From: Diorhabda sublineata
Taxonomy: Eukaryota; Arthropoda; Insecta; Coleoptera; Chrysomelidae
DNA length: 64,000 nt
Direction: 5' to 3'
NCBI RefSeq assembly: GCF_026230105.1
Contig: NC_079483.1
Location: 1,853,312-1,917,311 of the forward strand
A program made the translations under genes and the position numbers. This document shows, piece by piece, positions 1-11,825 of the stretch (positions are counted from its first letter, which is position 1; every line of letters begins with the position of its first letter). A model generated the notes under the pieces. The model was given only the letters and a program-made list of their open reading frames with translations, was not told the origin of the DNA and searched no databases.

Positions 1-262
1 AGATATCGTCGATTTACATTTATTAAGCCCATCGGGGTCGATTGTCACTTTTTGTTGATTGAAAATTTTCAGTCTATCTTCCTCATTTGAAGTCGAATTT
101 CAACATTTCTTATATATTTGAGTGAGTTCGCATCTGTGTTAATTGAAAATTTCCAAAGTCTATCTTCCTAATTTGAAGACGAATTTCAACATTTCTCATA
201 TATTTGAGTGAGTTTGCATCTAACATTGTCAGATATACGCGATTAACATCCATTGAAGCCCA
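1..262 (-). repeat. Truncated composite monomers, copy 1
   Basis: This segment contains a shortened monomer. After GTTCGCATCT (116-125 region) the sequence jumps straight to GTGTTAATTG, omitting about 61 bp of the unit. A 2-bp loss (ATTTTCAGTC instead of ATTTTCAAAGTC) and a 1-bp loss (TTATTAAGCCC) accompany it. The same deletions recur at 2877-3138, so both copies descend from one rearranged segment. At about 262 this copy switches from L-type to F-type sequence, while copy 2 stays L type, which marks a recombination or conversion edge. The window may begin inside a larger unit. Confidence 0.85.
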
Positions 263-2876
263 TTGAAGTCGATTCTCACTTTGTGTTGATTGAAAATTTT
301 CAAAATCTATCTTCCTCATTTGAAGTCGAATTTCAACATTTCTCATATATTTGAATGAGTTTGCCTCTAACTTTGTCGTATATCGTCGATTTACATTCAT
401 TGAAGCCCATTGAAGTCGATTCTCACTTTGTGTTGATTGAAAATTTTCAAAGTCTATCTTCCTCATTTGAAGTCGAATTTCAACATTTCTCATATAATTG
501 AATGAGTTTGCATATATCTTTGTCAGATATAGTCGATTTACATTCATTGAAGCCCATTGAAGTCGATTCTCACTTTGTGTTGATTGAAAATTTTCAAAGT
601 CTATCTTCCTCATTTGAAGTCGAATTTCAACATTTCTCATATATTTGAATGAGTTTGCATCTAACTTTGTCAGATATCGTCGATTTACATTCATTGAAGC
701 CCATTGAAGTCGATTCTCACTTTGTGTTTATTGAAAATTTTCAAAGTCTATCTTCCTCATTTGAAGTCGAATTTCAACATTTCTCATATATTTGAATGAG
801 ATTGCATCTAACTTTGTCAGATATCGTCGATTTACATTCATTGAAGCCCATTGAAGTCGATTCTTACTTTGTGTTGATTGGAAATTTTCAAAGTCTATCT
901 TCCTCATTTGAAGTCGAATTTCAACATTTCTCATATATTTGAATGAGTTTGCATCTAACTTTGTCAGATATCGTCGATTTACATTCATTGAAGCCCATTG
1001 AAGTCGATTCTCACTTTGTGTTGATTGAAAATTTTCAAAGTCTATCTTCCTCATTTAAAGTCGAATTTCAACATATCTCATATATTTGAATGAGTTCGCA
1101 TCTAACTTTATCAGATATCGTCGATTTACATTCATTGAAGCCCATTGAGGTCGATTGTCACTTTGTGTTTATTGAAAATTTTCAAAGTCTATCTTCCTCA
1201 TTTGAAGTCGAATTTTAACATTTCTCATATATTTGAATGAGTTTGCATCTAACTTTGTCAGATATCGTCGATTTACATTCATTGAAGCGCATTGAAGTCG
1301 ATTCTCACTTTGTGTTGATTGAAAATTTTCAAAGTCTATCTTCCTCATTTGAAGTCGAATTTCAACATTTCTCATATATTTGAATGAGTTTGCATCTAAC
1401 TTTGTCAGATATCGTCGATTTACATTCATTGAAGCCCATTGAAGTCGATTCTCACTTTGTCTTGATTGAAAATTTTCAAAGTCTATCCTCCTCATTTGAA
1501 GTCGAATTTCAACATTTCTCATATAATTGAATGAGTTTGCATATAACTTTGTCAGATATCGTCGATTTACATTCATTGAAGCCCATTGAAGTCGATTCTC
1601 ACTTTGTGTTGATTGAAAATTTTCAAAGTCTATCTTCCTGATTTGAAGTCGAATTTCAACATTTCTCATATATTTGAATGAGTTTGCATCTAACTTTGTC
1701 AGATATCGTCGATTTACATTCATTGAAGCCCATTGAAGTCGATTCTCACTTTGTGTTGATTGAAAATTTTCAAAATCTATCTTCCTCATTTGAAGTCGAA
1801 TTTCAACATTTCTCATATATTTGAATGAGTTTGCATCTAACTTTGTCAGATATCGTCGATTTACATTCATTGAAGCCCATTGAAGTCGATTCTCACTTTG
1901 TGTTGATTGAAAATTTCTAAAGTCTATCTTCCTCATTTGGAGTCGAATTTCAACATTTCTCATATATTTGAATGAGTTTGCCTCTAACTTTGTCAGATAT
2001 CGTCGATTTACATTCATTGAAGCCCATTGAAGTCGATTCTCACTTTGTGTTGATTGAAAATTTTCAAAGTCTATCTTCCTCATTTGAAGTCGAATTTCAA
2101 CATTTCTCATATATTTGAATGAGTTTGCATCTAACTTTGTCAGATATCGTCGATTTACATTCATTGAAGCCCATTGAAGTCGATTCTCACTTTGTGTTGA
2201 TTGAAAATTTTCAAAATCTATCTTCCTCATTTGAAGTCGAATTTCAACATTTCTCATATATTTGAATGAGTTTGCATCTAACTTTGTCAGATATCGTCGA
2301 TTTACATTCATTGAAGCCCATTGAAGTCGATTCTCACTTTGTGTTGATTGAAAATTTCTAAAGTCTATCTTCCTCATTTGGAGTCGAATTTCAACATTTC
2401 TCATATATTTGAATGAGTTTGTCTCTAACTTTGTCAGATATCGTCGATTTACATTCATTGAAGCCCATTGAAGTCGATTCTCACTTTGTGTTGATTGAAA
2501 ATTTTCAAAGTCTATCTTCCTCATTTGAAGTCGAATTTCAACATTTCTCATATATTTGAATGAGTTTGCATCTAACTTTGTCAGATATCGTCGATTTCCA
2601 TTCATTGAAGCCCATTGAAGTCGATTCTCACTTTGTGTTGATTGAAAATTTTCAAAATCTATCTTCCTCATTTGAAGTCGAATTTCAACATTTCTCATAT
2701 ATTTGAATGAGTTTGCATCTAACTTTGTCAGATATCGTCGATTTACATTCATTGAAGCCCATTGAAGTCGATTCTCACTTTGTGTTGATTGAAAATTTTC
2801 AAAGTCTATCTTCCTCATTTGAAGTCGAATTTCAACATTTCTCATATATTTGAATGAGTTTGCATCTAACTTTGTC
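262..2876 (-). repeat. F-type monomer block 1
   Basis: About 18 F-type monomers on the minus strand. In monomer orientation they carry AATGTAAATCGACG, CTCATTCAAATATATG and AAATGAGGAAG. They are very similar to each other. Variant copies near 1054-1230 carry a linked set of changes: TTTAAAGTCG, CATATCTC, ACTTTATCAG and GAATTTTAAC. The same set recurs near 4077-4250, 4665-4840 and 5695-5870. The 579-codon open frame at 1169-2908 spans most of the block and encodes near-identical 49-residue units. No domain or start context supports a protein. Confidence 0.85.
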
Positions 2877-3138
2877 AGATATCGTCGATTTACATTTATT
2901 AAGCCCATCGGGGTCGATTGTCACTTTGTGTTGATTGAAAATTTTCAGTCTATCTTCCTCATTGGAAGTCGAATTTCAACATTTCTTATATATTTGAGTG
3001 AGTTCGCATCTGTGTTGATTGAAAATTTCCAAAGTCTATCTTCCTAATTTGAAGACGAATTTCAACATTTCTCATATATTTGAGTGAGTTTGCATCTAAC
3101 ATTGTCAGATATACGCGATTAACATCCATTGAAGCCCA
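2877..3138 (-). repeat. Truncated composite monomers, copy 2
   Basis: Repeats the segment at 1-262 at an offset of 2876 bp. It has the same 61-bp internal deletion (GCATCT joined to GTGTTGATTG near 3010-3020) and the same 2-bp and 1-bp losses. The offset equals 20 monomers minus 64 bp, exactly the sum of these deletions, so the two copies bound one 20-monomer higher-order unit. It differs from copy 1 by scattered point changes and then continues as L-type sequence. Confidence 0.85.
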
Positions 3139-3895
3139 TTGAGGTCAACTGTCACTTTGTGTTGATTGAAAATTTTCAAAGTCTATCTTCCTAATTTGAA
3201 GTCGAATTTCAACATTTCTCATATATTTGGGTGAGTTTGCATCTAACTTTTTCAGATATAGGCGATTAAGATCCATTGAAGCCCATTGAGGTCAACTGTC
3301 ATTTTGTGTTGATTGAAAATTTTCAAAGTCTATCTTCCTAATTTGAAGTCGAATTTCAACTTTTCTCATATATTTGAGTGAGTTTGCATCTAACTTTGTC
3401 AGATATCGTCGATTAACTTCCACTGAAGCCCTTTGAGGTCAACTGTCACTTTGTGTTGATTGAAAATTTTCAAAGTGTATCTTCCTAATTTGAAGTCGAA
3501 TTTCAACATTTCTCATATATTCGAGTGAGTTCGCATCTATCTTTGTCAGATATACGCGATTAACATCCATTGAAGCCCATTGAGGTCGACTGTCACTTTG
3601 TGTTGATTGAAAATTTTCAAAGTCTATCTTCCTAATTTGAAGTCGAATTTCAACTTTTCTCATATATTTGAGTGAGTTTGCATCTAACTTTGTCAGATAT
3701 CGTCGATTAACTTCCACTGAAGCCCTTTGAGGTCAACTGTCACTTTGTGTTGATTGAAAATTTTCAAAGTGTATCTTCCTAATTTGAAGTCGAATTTCAA
3801 CATTTCTCATATATTCGAGTGAGTTCGCATCTAACTTTGTCAGATATACGCGATTAACATCCATTGAAGCCCATTGAGGTCGACTGTCACTTTGT
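3139..3895 (-). repeat. L-type block with a 294-bp duplication
   Basis: L-type monomers on the minus strand. Two consecutive 294-bp (2-monomer) segments share private variants: AAGTGTATC near 3475 and 3769, and CACTGAAGCCCTTTGAGG near 3420 and 3714. This is a local tandem duplication of a dimer. No gene is visible. Confidence 0.8.
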
Positions 3896-6045
3896 GTTGA
3901 TTGAAAATTTTCAAAGTCTATCTTCCTCATTTGAAGTCGAATTTCAACATTTCTCATATATTTGAATGAGTTTGCATCTAACTTTGTCAGATATCGTCGA
4001 TTTACATTCATTGAAGCCCATTGAAGTCGATTCTCACTTTGTGTTGATTGAAAATTCTCAAAGTCTATCTTCCTCATTTAAAGTCGAATTTCAACATATC
4101 TCATATATTTGAATGAGTTCGCATCTAACTTTATCAGATATCGTCGATTTACATTCATTGAAGCCCATTGAGGTCGATTGTCACTTTGTGTTTATTGAAA
4201 ATTTTCAAAGTCTATCTTCCTCATTTGAAGTCGAATTTTAACATTTCTCATATATTTGAATGAGTTTGCATCTAACTTTGTCAGATATCGTCGATTTACA
4301 TTCATTGAAGCCCATTGAAGTCGATTCTCACTTTGTGTTGATTGAAAATTTTCAAAGTCTATCTTCCTCATTTGAAGTCGAATTTCAACATTTCTCATAT
4401 ATTTGAATGAGTTTGCATCTTACTTTGTCAGATATCTTCGATTTACATTCATTGAAGCCCATTGAAGTCGATTCTCACTTTGTGTTGATTGAAAATTTTC
4501 AAAGTCTATCTTCCTCATTTGAAGTCGAATTTCAACATTTCTCATATAATTGAATGAGTTTGCATCTAACTTTGTCAGATATCGTCGATTTACAATCATT
4601 GAAGCCCATTGAAGTCGATTCTCACTTTGTGTTGATTGAAAATTCTCAAAGTCTATCTTCCTCATTTAAAGTCGAATTTCAACATATCTCATATATTTGA
4701 ATGAGTTCGCATCTAACTTTATCAGATATCGTCGATTTACATTCATTGAAGCCCATTGAGGTCGATTGTCACTTTGTGTTTATTGAAAATTTTCAAAGTC
4801 TATCTTTCTCATTTGAAGTCGAATTTTAACATTTCTCATATATTTGAATGAGTTTGCATCTAACTTTGTCAGATATCGTCGATTTACATTCATTGAAGCC
4901 CATTGAAGTCGATTCTCACTTTGTGTTGATTGAAAATTTTCAAAGTCTATCTTCCTCATTTGAAGTCGAATTTCAACATTTCTCATATATTTGAATGAGT
5001 TTGCATCTAACTTTGTCAGATATCTTCGATTTACATTCATTGAAGCCCATTGAAGTCGATTCTCACTTTGTGTTGATTGAAAATTTTCAAAGTCTATCTT
5101 CCTCATTTGAAGTCGAATTTCAACATTTCTCATATAATTGAATGAGTTTGCATATAACTTTGTCAGATATCGTCGATTTACATTCATTGAAGCCCATTGA
5201 AGTCGATTCTCACTTTGTGTTGATTGAAAATTTTCAAAGTCTATCTTCCTCATTTGAAGTCGAATTTCAACATTTCTCATATATTTGAATGAGTTTGCAT
5301 CTAACTTTGTCAGATATCGTCGATTTACATTCATTGAAGCCCATTGAAGTCGATTCTCACTTTGTGTTGATTGAAAATTTTCAAAGTCTATCTTCCTCAT
5401 TTGAAGTCGAATTTCAACATTTCTCATATATTTGAATGAGTTTGCATCTAACTTTGTCAGATATCGTCGATTTACATTCATTGAAGGCCATTGAAGTCGA
5501 TTCTCACTTTGTGTTGATTGAAAATTTTCAAAGTCTATCTTCCTCATTTGAAGTCGAATTTCAACATTTCTCATATATTTGAATGAGTTTGCATCTAACT
5601 TTGTCAGATATCGTCGATTTACATTCATTGAAGCCCATTGAAGTCGATTCTCACTTTGTGTTGATTGAAAATTTTCAAACTCTATCTTCCTCATTTGAAG
5701 TCGAATTTCAACATATCTCATATATTTGAATGAGTTCGCATCTAACTTTATCAGATATCGTCGATTTACATTCATTGAAGCCCATTGAGGTCGATTGTCA
5801 CTTTGTGTTTATTGAAAATTTTCAAAGTCTATCTTCCTCATTTGAAGTCGAATTTTAACATTTCTCATATATTTGAATGAGTTTGCATCTAACTTTGTCA
5901 GATATCGTCGATTTACATTCATTGAAGCCCATTGAAGTCGATTCTCACTTTGTGTTGATTGAAAATTTTCAAAGTCTATCTTCCTCATTTGAAGTCGAAT
6001 TTCAACATTTCTCATATATTTGAGTGAGTTTGCATCTAACTTTGT
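3895..6045 (-). repeat. F-type monomer block 2
   Basis: About 14-15 F-type monomers. The linked variant set seen in block 1 occurs three times here, spaced 588 bp (4 monomers) and then 1029 bp (7 monomers). The private variant GAAAATTCTCAAAG near 4051 and 4639 also repeats at 588 bp. This indicates higher-order duplication inside the F subfamily. Open frames on the minus strand (331 codons at 4780-5775 is the longest) are products of the in-frame 147-bp period. Confidence 0.85.
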
Positions 6046-7874
6046 CAGATATACGCGATTAACATCCATTGAAGCCCATTGAGGTCAACTGTCACTTTGT
6101 GTTGATTGAAAATTTTCGAAGTCTATCTTGCTAATTTGAAGTCGAATTTCAACATTTCTTATATATTGGAGTGAGTTTGCATCTAACTTTGTCAGATATC
6201 GTCAATTAACATCCATTGAAGCCCATTGAGGTCGACTGTCACTTTGTGTTGATTAAAAATTTTCAAAGTCTATCTTCCTAATTTGAAGTCGAATTTCAAC
6301 ATTTCTCATATATTTGAGTGAGTTTGCATCTAACTTTGTCAGATATCGTCGATTAACATCCATTGAAGCACATTGAGGTCGATTGTCAATTTGTGTTGAT
6401 TGAAAATTTTCAAAGTCTATCTTCCTAATTTGAAGACGAATTTCAACATTTCTCATATATTTGAGTGAGTTCGCATCTAACTTTGTCAGATATACGCGAT
6501 TAACATCCATTGAAGCCCATTGAGGTCAACTGTCACTTTGTGTTGATTGAAAATTTTCGAAGTCTATCTTGCTAATTTGAAGTCGAATTTCAACATTTCT
6601 TATATATTGGAGTGAGTTTGCATCTAACTTTGTCAGATATCGTCAATTAACATCCATTGAAGCCCATTGAGGTAGACTGTCACTTTGTGTTGATTGAAAA
6701 TTTTCAAAGTCTATCTTCCTAATTTGAAGTCGAATTTCAACATTTCTCATATATTTGAGTGAGTTTGCATCTAACTTTGTCAGATATCGTCGATTAACAT
6801 CCATTGAAGCACATTGAGGTCGATTGTCAATTTGTGTTGATTGAAAATTTTCAGTCTATCTTCCTAATTTGAAGACGAATTTCAACATTTCTCATATATT
6901 TGAGTGAGTTTGCATCTAACTTTGTCAGATATACGCGATTAACATCCATTGAAGCCCATTGAGGTCAACTGTCACTTTGTGTTGATTGAAAATTTTCAAA
7001 GTCTATCTTCCTAATTTGAAGTCGAATTTCAACATTTCTCATATATTTGAGTGAGTTTGCATCTAACTTTGTCAGATATAGGCGATTAACATCCATTGAA
7101 GCCCATTGAGGTAGACTGTCACTTTGTGTTGATTGAAAATTTTCAAAGTCTATCTTCCTAATTTGAAGTCGAATTTCAACATTTCTCATATATTTGAGTG
7201 AGTTTGCATCTAACTTTGTCAGATATCGTCGATTAACATCCATTGAAGCACATTGAGGTCGATTGTCAAATTGTGTTGATTGAAAATTTTCAAAGTCTAT
7301 CTTCCTAATTTGAAGACGAATTTCAACATTTCTCATATATTTGAGTGAGTTTGCATCTAACTTTGTCAGATATACGCGATTAACATCCATTGAAGCCCAT
7401 TGAGGTCAACTGTAACTTTGTGTTGATTGAAAATTTTCAAAGTCTATCTTCCTAATTTGAAGTCGAATTTCAACATTTCTCATATATTCGAGTGAGTTTG
7501 CATCTAACTTTGTCAGATATACGCGATTAACATCCATTGAAGCCCATTGAGGTCGACTGTCACTTTGTGTTGATTGAAAATTTTCAAAGTCTATCTTCCT
7601 AATTTGAAGTCGAATTTCAACATTTCTCATATATTTGAGTGAGTTTGCATCTAACTTTGTCAGATATCGTCGATTAACATCCATTGAAGCACATTGAGGT
7701 CGATTGTCAATTTGTGTTGATTGAAAATTTTCAAAGTCTATCTTCCTAATTTGGAGACGAATTTCAACATTTCTCATATATTTGAGTGAGTTCGCATCTA
7801 ACTTTGTCAGATATACGCGATTAACATCCATTGAAGCCCATTGAGGTCAACTGTCACTTTGTGTTGATTGAAAA
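6045..7874 (-). repeat. L-type trimer HOR block (441 bp)
   Basis: L-type monomers arranged as about four copies of a 3-monomer unit. The private variant TTTTCGAAGTCTATCTTGC occurs near 6115 and 6556, 441 bp apart. Homologous frame starts at 7390 and 7831 are also 441 bp apart, and 6510 to 7390 is 880 bp. The 880 is two units minus a 2-bp deletion seen near 6851. The block ends at the orientation switch. Confidence 0.8.
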
Positions 7875-7887
7875 CAACACAAAGTGA
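7854..7887. repeat. Head-to-head orientation switch with inverted repeat
   Basis: The array changes strand here. TCACTTTGTGTTG (7854-7866) and CAACACAAAGTGA (7875-7887) are perfect 13-bp inverted arms around the spacer ATTGAAAA (7867-7874). Beyond the arms the inverted similarity continues through whole monomers, but imperfectly, because the left side is L type and the right side F type. An intact monomer would have TTTTCAAT after the spacer, so the join lies at the centre of the monomer's own GAAAATTTTC palindrome with 8 bp of one half missing. This is the only orientation switch I found. An assembly join inside the satellite is the main alternative. Confidence 0.9.
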
Positions 7888-9200
7888 GAATCGACTTCAA
7901 TGGGCTTCAATGAATGTAAATCTACGATATCTGACAAAGTTAGATGCAAACTCATTCAAATATATGAGAAATGTTGAAATTCGACTTCAAATTAGGAAGA
8001 TAGACTTTGAAAATTTTTAATCAACACAAAGTGGCAGTCGACCTCAATGGGCTTCAATGGATGTTAATCGCGTATATCTGACAAAGTTAGATGCAAACTC
8101 ATTCAAATATATGAGAAATGTTGAATTTCGACTTCAAATGAGGAAGATAGACTTTGAAAATTTTCAATCAACACAAAGTAAGAATCGACTTCAATGGGCT
8201 TCAATGAATGTAAATCGACGATATCTGACAAAGTTAGATGCAAACTCATTCAAATATATGAGAAATGTTGAATTTCGACTTCAAATGAGGAAGATAGACT
8301 TTGAAAATTTTCAATCAACACAAAGTGAGATTCGACTTCAATGGGATTCAATGAATGTAAATCGACGATATCTGACAAAGTTAGATGCAAACTCATTCAA
8401 ATATATGAGAAATGTTAAAATTCGACTTCAAATGAGGAAGATAGACTTTGGAAATTTTCAATCAACACAAAGTGAGAATCGACTTCAATGGGCTTCAATA
8501 AATGTAAATCGACGATATCTGATGAAGTTAGATGCGAACTCATTCAAATATATGAGAAATGTTGAAATTCGACTTCAAATGAGGAAGATAGACTTTGAAA
8601 ATTTTCAATCAACACAAAGTGAGAATCGACTTCAATGGGCTTCAATGAATGTAAATCGACGATATCTGACAAAGTTAGATGCAAACTCATTCAAATATAT
8701 GAGAAATGTTAAAATTCGACTTCAAATGAGGAAGATAGACTTTGAAAATTTTTAATCAACACAAAGTGACAATCGACCTCAATGGGCTTCAATAAATGTA
8801 AATCGACGATATCTGATGAAGTTAGATGCGAACTCATTCAAATATATGAGAAATGTTGAAATTCGACTTCAAATGAGGAAGATAGACTTTGAAAATTTTC
8901 AATCAACACAAAGTGAGAATCGACTTCAATGGGCTTCAATGAATGTAAATCGACGATATCTGACAAAGTTAGATGCAAACTCATTCAAATATATGAGAAA
9001 TGTTGAAATTCGACTTCAAATGAGGAAGATAGACTTTTAAAAATTTTCAATCAACCAAAGTGAGAATCGACTTCAATGGGCTTCAATGAATGTAAATCGA
9101 CGATATCTGACAAAGTTAGATGCAAACTCATTCAAATATATGAGAAATGTTGAATTTCGACTTCAAATGAGGAAGATAGTCTTTGAAAATTTTCAATCAA
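7875..9200 (+). repeat. F-type block 3 with L-type chimeric monomers
   Basis: F-type monomers immediately right of the inversion, now on the plus strand. An L-type patch lies around 8000-8090 (GGCAGTCGACCTC, GATGTTAATCGCGTATATC) and returns to F at CTCATTCAAATATATG, so at least one monomer is an L/F chimera. A linked variant set (GTTAAAATTCG, AATTTTTAATC, GACAATCGACCTC, TCAATAAATG, GATGAAGTTAGATGCGAAC) is similar to the set in the left-arm F blocks. GACTTTTAAAAATTTTC occurs near 9031 and recurs only near 38.78 kb. Confidence 0.8.
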
Positions 9201-9680
9201 CACAAATTGACAGTTGACCTCAATGGGCTTCAATGGATGTTAATAGCGTATATCTGACAAAGTTAGATGCAAACTCACTCAAATATATGAGAAATGTTGA
9301 AATTCGTCTTCAAATTAGGAAGATAGACTTTGAAAATTTTCAATCAACACAAAATGACAATCGACTTCAATGTGCTTCAATGAATGTTATTCGACGATAT
9401 CTGACAAAGTTAGATGCAAACTCATTCAAATATATGAGAAATGTTGAATTTCGACTTCAAATGAGGAAGATAGACTTTGAAAATTTTCAATCAACACAAA
9501 GTGACAGTCGACCTCAATGGGCTTCAATGGATGTTAATCGCGTATATCTGACAAAGTTAGATGCAAACTCACTCGAATATATGAGAAATGTTGAAATTCG
9601 ACTTCAAATTAGGAAGATAGACTTTGAAAATTTTTAATCAACACAAAGTGGCAGTCGACCTCAATGGGCTTCAATGGATG
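9200..9680 (+). repeat. L-type and mixed block between F blocks
   Basis: About three monomers that are L type or L/F mosaics. Markers such as GATGTTAATAGCG and CTCACTCAAATATATG alternate with CTCATTCAAATATATG. The end of the block repeats the GTGGCAGTCGACCTC chimera of 8030 near 9647, at an offset of 1617 bp (11 monomers). That segment was therefore duplicated together with the F sequence that follows it. Confidence 0.7.
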
Positions 9681-10670
9681 TTAATCGCGTATATCTGACA
9701 AAGTTAGATGCAAACTCATTCAAATATATGAGAAATGTTGAATTTCGACTTCAAATGAGGAAGATAGACTTTGAAAATTTTCAATCAACACAAAGTGAGA
9801 TTCGACTTCAATGGGATTCAATGAATGTAAATCGACGATATCTGACAAAGTTAGATGCAAACTCATTCAAATATATGAGAAATGTTGAAATTCGACTTCA
9901 AATGAGGAAGATAGACTTTGGAAATTTTCAATCAACACAAAGTGAGAATCGACTTCAATGGGCTTCAATGAATGTAAATCGACGATATCTGACAAAGTTA
10001 GATGCAAACTCATTCAAATACATGAGAAATGTTAAAATTCGACTTCAAATGAGGAAGATAGACTTTGAAAATTTTTAATCAACACAAAGTGACAATCGAC
10101 CTCAATGGGCTTCAATAAATGTAAATCGACGATATCTGATGAAGTTAGATGCGAACTCATTCAAATATATGAGAAATGTTGAAATTCGACTTCAAATGAG
10201 GAAGATAGACTTTGAAAATTTTCAATCAACACAAAGTGAGAATCGACTTCAATGGGCTTCAATGAATGTAAATCGACGATAACTGATGAAGTTAGATGCG
10301 AACTCATTCAAATATATGAGAAATGTTGAAATTCGACTTCAAATGAGGAAGATAGACTTTGAAAATTTTCAATCAACACAAAGTGAGAATCGACTTCAAT
10401 GGGCTTCAATGAATGTAAATCGACGATATCTGACAAAGTTAGATGCAAACTCATTCAAATATATGAGAAATGTTGAAATTCGACTTCAAATGAGGAAGAT
10501 AGACTTTGAAAATTTTCAATCAACCAAAGTGAGAATCGACTTCAATGGGCTTCAATGAATGTAAATCGACGATATCTGACAAAGTTAGATGCAAACTCAC
10601 TCAAATATATGAGAAATGTTGAATTTCGACTTCAAATGAGGAAGATAGACTTTGAAAATTTTCAATCAAC
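9680..10670 (+). repeat. F-type block 4
   Basis: About seven F-type monomers, a partial duplicate of block 3 at offsets of 1617 bp (8057 to 9674) and 1470 bp (8816 to 10286). It ends with a monomer carrying the 2-bp deletion CAACCAAAGTGAG near 10520. The same deletion follows at about 12717, within a 2195-bp offset duplication. Confidence 0.8.
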
Positions 10671-11825
10671 ACAAATTGACAGTCGACCTCAATGGGCTTC
10701 AATGGATGTTAATTGCCGATATCTGACAAAGTTAGATGCAAACTCACTCCAATATATAAGAAATGTTGAAATTCGACTTCAAATTAGGAAGATAGACTTC
10801 GAAAATTTTCAATCAACACAAAGTGACAGTTGACTTCAATGGGCTTCAATGGATGTTAATCGCCTATATCTGACAAAGTTAGATGCAAACTCACTCAAAT
10901 ATATGAGAAATGTTGGAATTCGACTTCAAATTAAGAAGATAGACTTTGAAAATTTTCAATCAACACAAAGTGACAGTTGACCTCAATGGGCTTCAATGGA
11001 TGTTAATCGCGTATATCTGACAAAGTTAGATGCAAACTCACTCAAATATATGAGAAATGTTGAAATTCGTCTTCAAATTAGGAAGATAGACTGAAAATTT
11101 TCAATCAACACAAAGTGACAGTCGACCTCAATTGGATTCAGTGGATGTTAATCGACGATATCTGACAAAGTTAGATGCAAACTCTCCCAAATATATAAGA
11201 AATGTTGAAATGCGACTCCAAATTAGGAAGATAGACAATTTTCAATCAACACAAATTGACAGTTGACCTCAATGGGCTTCAATGGATGTTAATCGCGTAT
11301 ATCTGACAAAGGTAGATGCAAAATCACTCAAATATATGAGAAATGTTGAAATTCGACTTCAAATTAGGAAGATAGACTTTGAAAATTTTCAATCAACACA
11401 AAATGACAATCGACTTCAATGTGCTTCAATGAATGTTATTCGACGATATCTGACAAAGTTAGATGCAAACTCACTCAAATATATGAGAAATGTTGAAATT
11501 CGACTTCAAATTAGGAAGATAGACTTTGAAAATTTTCAATCAACACAAATTGACAATCGACCTCAATGTGCTTCAATGGATGTTAATCGACGATATCTGA
11601 CAAAGTTAGATGCAAACTCACTCAAATATATGAGAAATGTTGGAATTCGACTTCAAATTAGGAAGATAGACTTCGAAAATTTTCAATCAACACAAAGTAA
11701 CAGTCGACCTCAATGGGCTTCAATGGATGTTAATCGCGAATATCTGACAAAGTTAGATGCAAACTCACTCGAATATATGAGAAATGTTGAAATTCGACTT
11801 CAAATTAGGAAGATAGACTTTAAAA
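10670..11825 (+). repeat. L-type block between F blocks 4 and 5
   Basis: About eight L-type monomers, including a 141-bp class member (CTCCCAAATATATAAG then GACAATTTTC near 11232) and a 2-bp deletion (GACTGAAAATTTTC near 11090). Its flanks are duplicated: 10286-10830 matches 12481-13025 at an offset of 2195 bp, and 11282 matches 13479 at 2197 bp. The block therefore belongs to an F+L unit of about 2.2 kb that was copied. Confidence 0.75.

Larger units (their letters stand above)
1..7874 (-). repeat. Left arm of 147-bp satellite array (minus orientation)
   Basis: About 53 tandem monomers whose canonical orientation reads on the minus strand. A monomer counted from the plus strand (starting AAGTCTATCTTCC and ending GAAAATTTTCA) is 147 bp with 47 G or C. 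Nearly every copy aligns end to end with the next and no unrelated sequence interrupts them. Both subfamilies are present: F blocks at about 262-2876 and 3895-6045, L blocks elsewhere. Long in-frame stretches exist on the minus strand (579 codons at 1169-2908, 331 at 4780-5775) only because 147 is a multiple of 3. I see no gene in this arm. Known biology: arrays of this size and regularity are typical of centromeric or pericentromeric heterochromatin; that location is inferred here. Confidence 0.97.

Noticed and set aside
2850..3047. Plus-strand open frame of 65 codons in the minus-oriented arm
   Set aside because: It lies on the opposite strand of the satellite and exists only because of the local deletions in the composite monomer at 2877-3138.
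7854..7887. Transposon terminal inverted repeats or a rho-independent terminator
   Set aside because: The inverted arms are ordinary monomer sequence meeting head to head. There is no target-site duplication, no transposase, no U-tract context and no gene to terminate.
8012..8110. A gene start or promoter near the inversion (TTTTTAATC and ATATATG motifs)
   Set aside because: The same AT-rich motifs recur in many monomers throughout the array and mark sequence variants, not a regulatory site.
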